Positions 57,701 through 64,000 of a stretch of 64,000 nucleotides of DNA are shown one piece after another. A program made the position numbers and the translations under genes. The notes beneath the pieces are model-generated. The model ran no database searches. It worked only from the letters and a program-made list of their open reading frames with translations, and had not been told where the DNA came from. Position 1 is the stretch's first letter, and every line of letters begins with the position of its first letter. The stretch is from Sipunculus nudus (taxonomy: Eukaryota; Annelida; Sipuncula; Golfingiida; Sipunculidae): NCBI GenBank assembly GCA_026874595.1, contig CM049314.1:59683300-59747299 (forward strand). Reading direction: 5' to 3'.

Positions 57701-57970
57701 TCACCTTGCACCTGGTGTGTTCTTATTGCATTATAAGGGCTTTGCACTTTCATGCACATTATCTCAAGAACTGATCAAGATATTGCTGTGAAAGTTTTAC
57801 AGAGGGTTGTTACCCATGATTGGATGTGTGCTATTGAATTTCAGACCCTTCTAAAATACAATATGGCTGCCAGAATTATGGTCAAAATCTTCAGTGCAAG
57901 AGTTAAAAACATTTTTAAGTTTGCATGTACATAAAATCATGACAAAATTCAACAATTGAAAGTGTGGCTT
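54791..57970. other. Non-coding DNA, no gene seen
   Basis: 54790-55030 is slightly G+C-richer with CpG (CACGACCGGCACGATAAACGACC). A T13 run lies at 55845-55857. Overlapping frames at 56200-56547 on opposite strands are incidental. The rest is A/T-rich. Confidence 0.45.
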
Positions 57971-58165
57971 TAAGGGAGGAAGGAGAAAGAGTGAGAGAGA
58001 GAGCGAGCACAAAAGTGATAATGAAGAAAGGAAGAAAGAGTGAGATTGAGGTGAGAGAGAAAGAGAGAGAGAGCGCACATGTAAATACAAGTGATAGTGA
58101 AGATTGGAAGAAAGAGTGACCTGATAGCGAAAGAAAAAGAGGGAGAGAGAGACAATATGCAAGCT
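57971..58165 (+). repeat. Purine (GA)-rich tract with a ~76-bp period
   Basis: GAGAGAGA, GAAAGA and GGAAGAAAGAGTGA words dominate. GTGATAATGAAG (58015) and GTGATAGTGAAG (58091) start two similar units 76 bp apart. Minus-strand frames at 57851-58202, rich in L and S, are by-products. Confidence 0.75.
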
Positions 58166-59289
58166 CATGAATATAAAAAAGAATCCATAAGAAAAATTCC
58201 AAACCTTCAGATGTTTATTTTATTGCTACCCATGCCTATCACCAGACAAGCTTTTTCAAAACCCAGGAACCTTGCTTATCCTTAAACTTTGGATGATGTA
58301 AATGATAAGGTATAGCATATCAAAAAGCAGAGACTCTTCCAGATGTTGCAGGCAAAAATACAACTCTATGGGTGGGACTGGACTGGGATATTAAACAATA
58401 TTTTATGTTCTGAGGCAGGGTGCATGTGTTACGAAATGGGTCCACCTCCAAAACCAGAAGCTTACATGCTGGTAATAGAAGGATAAACAGTTCTCGGCAG
58501 GTGTAACGTTTATGTCTGCAGGAGGTATAGTGAAGTCTGCCGTAGTATAACGATCACCCTACTTGACCTAGCTACTGTACTGGAGATCTGGTGTAATCTT
58601 TTATCTTTACAGGAATGTAATTTCTTTTTCATGCCCTCCAGCTGTCATCTGTGTGGGTGTCTCAAGTGACTTTTGCCTTTTAAACTGCACACATGGTAAT
58701 TCCTAGATTTATGGGCATAAGCTATATGGCGTTAGCATTCCATTGTGTACAAATATTATAGAATTTATTTAATGTAAGATATGAAGGAATTGTAAATAGT
58801 GAAGGAATTGTAAATAGTTAACTCTTTTTAATGTGTAATGCGGGAGTAGATGTATACTTTCTGAGCAGGTCAATCTATTGAGATCTATTTTTTTATGAGT
58901 GTTTATATATCACTAATGTATGTAAGCTGTTAAAAGGAAAAATGCAGTTTCTAAGCTCAGATCAGTTACATTTGTGTTGCCATGAACTCATATTTTAAGA
59001 TTATCCATGGCTCATTTCTGGGATTTTGAGGAGGAAGAGAGATCACAATTCCAAGTGTAAGAAAAGGATTAAAAGGAACATAACATAAGTAGTCTGATTC
59101 CAGAGATATTCTCTTCAGAACGGTAGCTTATATTCTTGTGTTTATAGAATAAAAAAAGACTAAGATAAATCATATTCTTAATGTACTGGGGAATATATCA
59201 CAGAACTTAATATTTTCCTAATGCACTAGAACAGGTGATGTATAACCTGTTGTGTTTTGAATTTCAATGTTTTATCCTTATCCTTGAAG
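58166..59289. other. Non-coding DNA with a possible MITE remnant
   Basis: At 58528-58577 the left part (TAGTGAAGTCTGCCGTAG) and right end (GCTACTG) with flanking TA resemble a collapsed TA-type MITE, weak evidence. GAAGGAATTGTAAATAGT is perfectly duplicated at 58783-58818. No gene is seen. Confidence 0.4.
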
Positions 59290-59900
59290 AAAGATGCATG
59301 GGGTCAGAATCGTAACATGCTGTTCCCAGGAGGGGTGTTCATTCATTATAGCCTCAAACCCTGTTGTAGTATCTGTTTGAGATTAATCAGTCTATCGCAC
59401 AAACACCCAGGCAGGAAGATTATATAAGAAGGCCAGCAGATGTTTGAAAGCAACACCCTTCTGTATGTGGAAAGATTGGCACGCACCTACAAATTACCGG
59501 AGCTGTGTTTATTTTCACAGGGCAGATCACAGTAGTATGTAAGTTGCTGATCAGGGAGCGAGAGGGGTTGGGGAAGCGGCCATGTTTGTATTACTTGTAA
59601 ACCAGCAGGGGGACCACATGATCAGTTTTGTAGCCCCTTGCTCAAAATGTTGTCGAACATCAAAGAACGCTAGGTGATCTGACCTGGTGTCAGACAGGGC
59701 GGTCCAGTTTAGTATCCAGTGATGTTACTTGTTAATCCCTTAAGCGTGACCAGATGACTGAGTCTTTGACATCAGTGCTGGGATACTTGGTACCTCTGTG
59801 TAGCTCAGTGCTGCTTCAGGATGGATGCATCTCGTAGAATCGTATTACAATAATACTCTGAGTGTAGACAGAGTGTAAATAAAATATTTTCATTCTGTAA
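59290..59900 (+). promoter_or_regulatory. GC-richer island with TATA box and possible microexon
   Basis: TATATAAG (59421-59428) matches the TATA consensus in a G+C-richer, CpG-bearing block. About 30 bp downstream lies CAACACCCTTCTG, where initiation would be expected on the plus strand. TTTATTTTCACAG ends at 59520 and GTAAGT starts at 59539, so a strong acceptor and a strong donor enclose 18 nt. There is no long frame. A promoter with a 5' exon, an isolated microexon, or chance are all possible. Confidence 0.25.
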
Positions 59901-60547
59901 TTGCACTGGTGTTGACTCCCTGCAGTGTCCAGGCTAGTGAGATCATCTGCTTTCAGCATCTAAACAGTATCCATTAAATTTAAACATGGGTTGCTTCAGT
60001 TGACCTGTGTTGACTTTAAAAACATCATCCATTAGACTTAAATTTGTGATGTTCCAGATTATCCTTATTATAATCATTATTGTTTTTATTCATCATTTTA
60101 ATCTTATTTTTAAGATTTAAGTTAACCAGTTATGCTCCAGTTTTTCTTAAATAAAATCTGAAAAATGTAAACATATTTCAGTTAATTTAATGAAGCATGT
60201 CCTGTTCATGTGCAGCTGTTTAAGTACGGTAGGTGTTACAGGCATGATTTGAAAAAATCCCTGTGACATCAGACCTTGTAGACCGGTACAACTTTAAGGT
60301 GTAGGTACTAATTAAAGTCAGGATCGCAGTAGGGATATATTTGACAGCTCATGGTTTCAAGGTGTGATTGTGATGGAAACGCATTTAAATTTGTGAGAAA
60401 CAGATGGGTACTTCACAGTCAAAACCTGATAAAATATAGTGGTAGGTGCAAATTAAAAAAATTATATTTGACTGACTCCCTGAGACAGCTAGTGTGCAGG
60501 TGATTGGTGTATATCTTGTCTTAGTATGTTGTAAATGCAGTGACCAA
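59901..60547. other. AT-rich non-coding DNA
   Basis: Nothing recognised. Confidence 0.5.
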
Positions 60548-60815
60548 ATTGTAGCTGCAGTAAGATGAAAATGTAGATGCAGTAAGATGAAATTGTAGAT
60601 GCAGTAAGATAAAATTGTAGATGCAGTAAGATGAAATTGTAGATGCAGTAAGATGAAATTGTAGATGCAGTAAGATAAAATTGTAGATGCAGTAAGATGA
60701 AATTGTAGATGCAGTAAGATGAAATTGTAGATGCAGTAAGACAACATTTTAGATGCAGTAAGACAAAATTTTAGATGAAGTAAGACAAAATTGCAGAAAC
60801 AGTAAGACAAAATTT
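60548..60815 (+). repeat. 22-bp x 12 minisatellite
   Basis: The unit with core GATGCAGTAAGATGAAAT repeats in exact 22-bp register: the G of GTAAGA is at 60560, 60582, 60604, 60626, 60648, 60670, 60692, 60714, 60736, 60758, 60780 and 60802. Copies 1-8 follow the order A A B A A B A A (A = GATGAAA, B = GATAAAA), a 66-bp higher-order unit; copies 9-12 share GACAA. The minus-strand frame 60385-60840 stays open across the array and has a 22-residue repeat (66 bp). I do not regard it as a gene: it starts and ends in ordinary flank. Confidence 0.95.
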
Positions 60816-63289
60816 GGGTGCAACATTGAAAATTGTACACTCTAAAATTTTACATGACATCAGTGTCCCCTTTGACATGGCAGATTGTATTTCTGAGGAA
60901 ATTACAGAAAACCATTGCAATGTATTTTAAACATTGTCAGTGACAAGTTGGTTACAAGAATCCAAAGACTCTCTAAGGTGATAGCCAAGACATCCTGTCT
61001 GACATTATCCTGTATTCTAAAATTGATTTAGAAATGTACATACCATCCCTGGACTGTATCTCTATTATTGTACGGATGAACGCAGAAAATGTGATCAATA
61101 ACAATAACAGTGTGACCTTGTATTACTCTATGGTCCCATAAGTGGTTTGGGAAGTGGCTGAGAAATGTATTCTGCCCTTGTATGTTTGCTTTCTATGCTG
61201 GTTTGAGCTGTCTGCATCATAACTGCCACATCTGTTTATATTTTAAGGGCATTTGGTTTCAAGGAAATTCTCGTAGGAAATCCTTTTCAATCAGATACGT
61301 AATAACTTTCAGGAAGCAGCATTTCTTCAGCAGCAAAGTGTAGATGTTGCTCTTGGGGAAGTGCTCTGTACTTTTCCAAAAAATATAGGAGAAGGTATAT
61401 GAAAAAGAAGCTTCAGATTATGTTAATAATTTTTGCTCCAAATATTCTATTACCGTATATTCTCTTGATTAGGCTGCACCTCTATTAGACGCTGCACCAT
61501 GACTTTCCTAAACCTGCCCATGCAAAATTCCCTCGGAAGAAAGAATTCCAGAAAACCCCTGTTTGAAGCCGCACCCAGGCTTTCAGGTGCAAGCAAAATG
61601 TCCAACTGAAATCACTCGCGGAACACCAGAAAAATTGGTTTTCTTCCTCAACTTGTAGTACTCTTCTGTCCCACTTAGCATGACCTCATGAAAAACAGAT
61701 TCATATTTAATAATCATAGCATTGTAAACTCAGTGTAGATTAGTTCAGTTCAGTTCTTATGGCTATTTTGGCTGTAACAATGCATCAAATAATAGATACA
61801 TTGAACAAAGGCTGCATTCATTAAACAGTTTAAACTGGGGGTGAAATGATTGATTTAAATGAATGCATTTACAGACATCATACCTTTATGATCTCCCAAC
61901 TGTGGATAGAAAAAATATTTATATGACCAAGTAAGCACCAAGAAAAGAAAACCTTATATATATCATATTTTACCTGTGTTAGCATTCTATTGCATGAGAA
62001 TTCAGATTTAATGTTTACTGGCCTACAGAGATGGTTAAATACATTTGAAGTTCATGATTATTAGAACTTTGTGAGGAGGAAAACTTTTTAGTAGATGTAT
62101 TCTCTGATTCAAATTATAATTGTTTTCTATACTATAAGGAATTGAGAAATATTTAAAAAAGCAATAATCTATAAGCAAATGTAAGGAAAGATCCCAAAGC
62201 ACTTCATGTAGTCTGTTGTGCTTATCTTTCTTTATACATATATTTTTTGGACCCAAGTATCCCGTTTATAAGTTCTTTATGGTTAATAGTTTTATAATTG
62301 TTTATTAATTCATTGGATGAATTATGGGAGTGATTACTTTATGTGACACCAGTGAACCATTAATTTTCTTTTGTCAACAAACAATTCATTCAAAGTATCA
62401 ATATACACCAGAAAAACAAGAGGGTACATCACTTGTTGACAGAACAATGATTATTATATGTTATATTTATGGCACTGGTACAGTTGTCATTCAGTTTGGA
62501 CAGATATATGTCAGAGGATTTTGACAATATTTATTAACAATCCTCATTGCTTAATAATTGAACAGTACACAGTTTACATACATATAAAGTTCATGTAAGA
62601 TCCAACCCGTATTTATAGTATGATGTTTAGTGTATTCAGCATAAAGCTGTGTGATTGACCATCCCTCTTAATATCTGATCTTTTTTCACAATATGTTCAA
62701 GTTGAACCATTCTTTTGTGGAGTTCCAAACGTGTTAACCCAAACTCATATAAAGTGATCTGGCTTCTCGCATGGTTGAATTTTAGCAATCTAGTTAAATT
62801 TTCTTACATTTTTACAATTTGTTCAGGTTTTGCTTTACCTTTTCATATGTAGCACTAAATATAAAAAAATGAAATGCTAATTCATTTACTTTTCATCAAA
62901 ATGACAGCAAAGTGTTGCTTATGTATCCTCTCGCCTAATTAGGATTTTGTTGCACTTGTTGAATTTCTGATTTTTTCTAATTGCTGAACTTAGAATTAAT
63001 TTGTTTGCCAAGTTTAAAATGGAAGCATAAGTACCTATTTCTCACATTCCAGCTTAGTTGGGATTAAGTCCACTTGACCACATACACTAGATTTCTTATA
63101 AATCCTTGATGCTTATATATTGATTGAAGACTGCAGAGTTAAGGTAAAAATCAACTAGGTCAACAATGGAATCATTTGACAATGTGTGATTATATGCTAG
63201 AGGGCTATGTTTTATCAGTTGGTTGGCCATTAACTATAGGTCAGGTTTCCAGGAAATCCATTTGTTTATTGAAACTGACTAGTTGTAAT
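60816..63289. other. Non-coding DNA with one likely MITE fragment
   Basis: At 61453-61570 ACCGTATATTCTCTTGATTAGG, split here by imperfect copies of GCTGCACC and GAAGCCGCACCC, resembles a common animal repeat with ACCGTATTTTCTCG tips; only one end is seen. A frame after a TTTCAG at 61312 is open for ~29 codons to a possible donor GAAG|GTATAT, too weak to call. The rest is A/T-rich. Confidence 0.4.
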
Positions 63290-63870
63290 GCAAATAAGGG
63301 CACAAGAGACATGGTTTTAGACAAGGGGGGTAAGGAAATCAGGCAACAAATGTACTTCCGATGTCCAGAGGCGTTTCCGCCAGGCGCTACCACCATCATT
63401 CAATTTGTCTAATGTAGGTGTAAATTTGATGTCGATGTCAAGGCCTCAGACCTCACTTAACGGTGTATCAAAATCCTTACCAAGCAGACATTGACTGGAT
63501 TATAATCTCCGTTCAGAGGGGTGGTTTGTTGTACTGCTTTGGTAATTTGGGGATGGAGAATGTACTTTGACAGACGATTCTGACCCGGGGACCTTATGGT
63601 CAACTGGCTGCTCGACCAGTCTAGCGGTTCATTTGCTGATGCAGCCCTGAGCATTTCATGGGGCCCCTTGTGATGTACCCAAATATGACAGTGATGTATG
63701 CTCAATAAAACTATTTTGGCTGAATATAAAAAATCCATACTTGCCCCCATCTCAGGGGGTGAACGCAGTGCAGAATCGCTAGGATGAAACTCATCTTCAT
63801 TTTGGGAGGTAGAAAAAGAAGCACTACCAAGTTTGGCAGTCTCTTTTGTCTTCATATGTACTGAAGTGTA
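63290..63870. promoter_or_regulatory. GC-richer island with a 132-codon minus-strand frame
   Basis: CpG-bearing unique DNA (GAGGCGTTTCCGCCAGGCGC, GACGATTCTGACCCGGGG, GGTGAACGCAGTG). A minus-strand frame from 63855 to 63457 is open for 132 codons; its translation has no motif I recognise and a mixed composition. It may be chance in G+C-richer DNA, a decayed exon, or regulatory DNA. Confidence 0.25.
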
Positions 63871-64000
63871 ATCTTTTTGCTAGGTGGCAGGGCTTTAGCA
63901 GGAAAGCTGATGGGGCAATGTTCATGCACTGAATTTTGTGGTTATCTTCTGTGCTGTTTTCATTTTCCAATATCAAGAACAGGACAGACCATAAATCATC
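63871..64000. other. Window end, no feature
   Basis: Nothing recognised. Confidence 0.5.

Noticed and set aside
57851-58202. Three overlapping minus-strand serine/leucine-rich frames
   Set aside because: Artefact of the GA-rich tract.
60548-60815. Possible CRISPR-like array
   Set aside because: The repeats are contiguous with no unique spacers, and the window is eukaryotic; it is a minisatellite.
60385-60840. 151-codon minus-strand frame, the longest in the window
   Set aside because: It is the translation of the 22-bp minisatellite; the frame stays open because the unit has no stop in any phase, and its ends are in ordinary flank.
61312-61398. Possible ~86-nt exon after TTTCAG with a GTATAT donor
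   Set aside because: Weak pyrimidine tract, weak donor and a stop-free stretch of only ~29 codons.
63457-63855. 132-codon minus-strand frame
   Set aside because: No motif or codon signature; kept only as an alternative for the island. A protein search would decide.

Overview
The window looks like nuclear DNA from an animal, most likely a mollusc and probably a bivalve. It is AT-rich, apparently CpG-poor outside a few islands, and lacks any long coding frame: the longest stop-free frame (151 codons) is a translated tandem repeat. It is packed with interspersed repeats, minisatellites and homopolymer runs. The molluscan guess rests on recognising the (GTCC)n-bearing repeats that start TTTTAGCTCAG and end GGTCCCTTGTT, and the AGGTCAAAGGTCAAGGTCA arrays, both familiar from bivalve genomes; it is inference, not a database result. 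I see no rRNA, no intact tRNA, no CRISPR and no prokaryotic operon structure. The best reading is a long intron or intergenic stretch.

Layout. 1-17 kb is mostly unique AT-rich DNA with GC-richer islands (1.6, 5.6, 9.3, 15.5, 16.9 kb), a degenerate ~50-bp minisatellite (4.0-4.5 kb), a TA-flanked MITE (6.84-7.05 kb) and a perfect 22-bp palindrome (10.0 kb). 17.48-18.65 kb is a non-autonomous Helitron-like element (family C) with a ~277-bp dimeric tandem core. 21.17-21.71 kb is a hAT-like MITE with a TA-type MITE nested inside it. 24-30 kb holds small minisatellites, G-runs and a ~46-bp degenerate array (28.7-29.3 kb). 30.7-31.05 kb is the only segment that looks protein-coding (minus strand, possibly frameshifted). 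31.3-36.1 kb is two Helitron-like elements in a row: family A, with a ~287-bp dimeric core full of nuclear-receptor half-sites, then family B. 36-46 kb is unique DNA with several islands, a CT-rich tract, a strong hairpin (40.8 kb) and a B-box-like minisatellite (42.2 kb). 46.7-47.3 kb and 49.5-51.3 kb are second copies of families A and B. 51-64 kb is unique DNA with a degenerate ~85-bp array (54.2-54.8 kb), a GA-rich tract (58 kb), an island with a TATA box and a possible 18-nt microexon (59.4-59.5 kb), and a clean 22-bp x 12 minisatellite (60.5-60.8 kb).

The most interesting feature is the Helitron-like set. All five copies lie in the same orientation. Families A and C end in a hairpin followed by CTAG and carry an inverted copy of their own 5' tip just before that hairpin (the asymmetric inverted repeat described for Helentron/HINE elements). 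Both have cores of ~140-bp monomers arranged as dimers, and family A carries nine evenly spaced DR1-type AGGTCA repeats. The GC-richer islands are candidate regulatory DNA, but that rests on composition and isolated motifs only.
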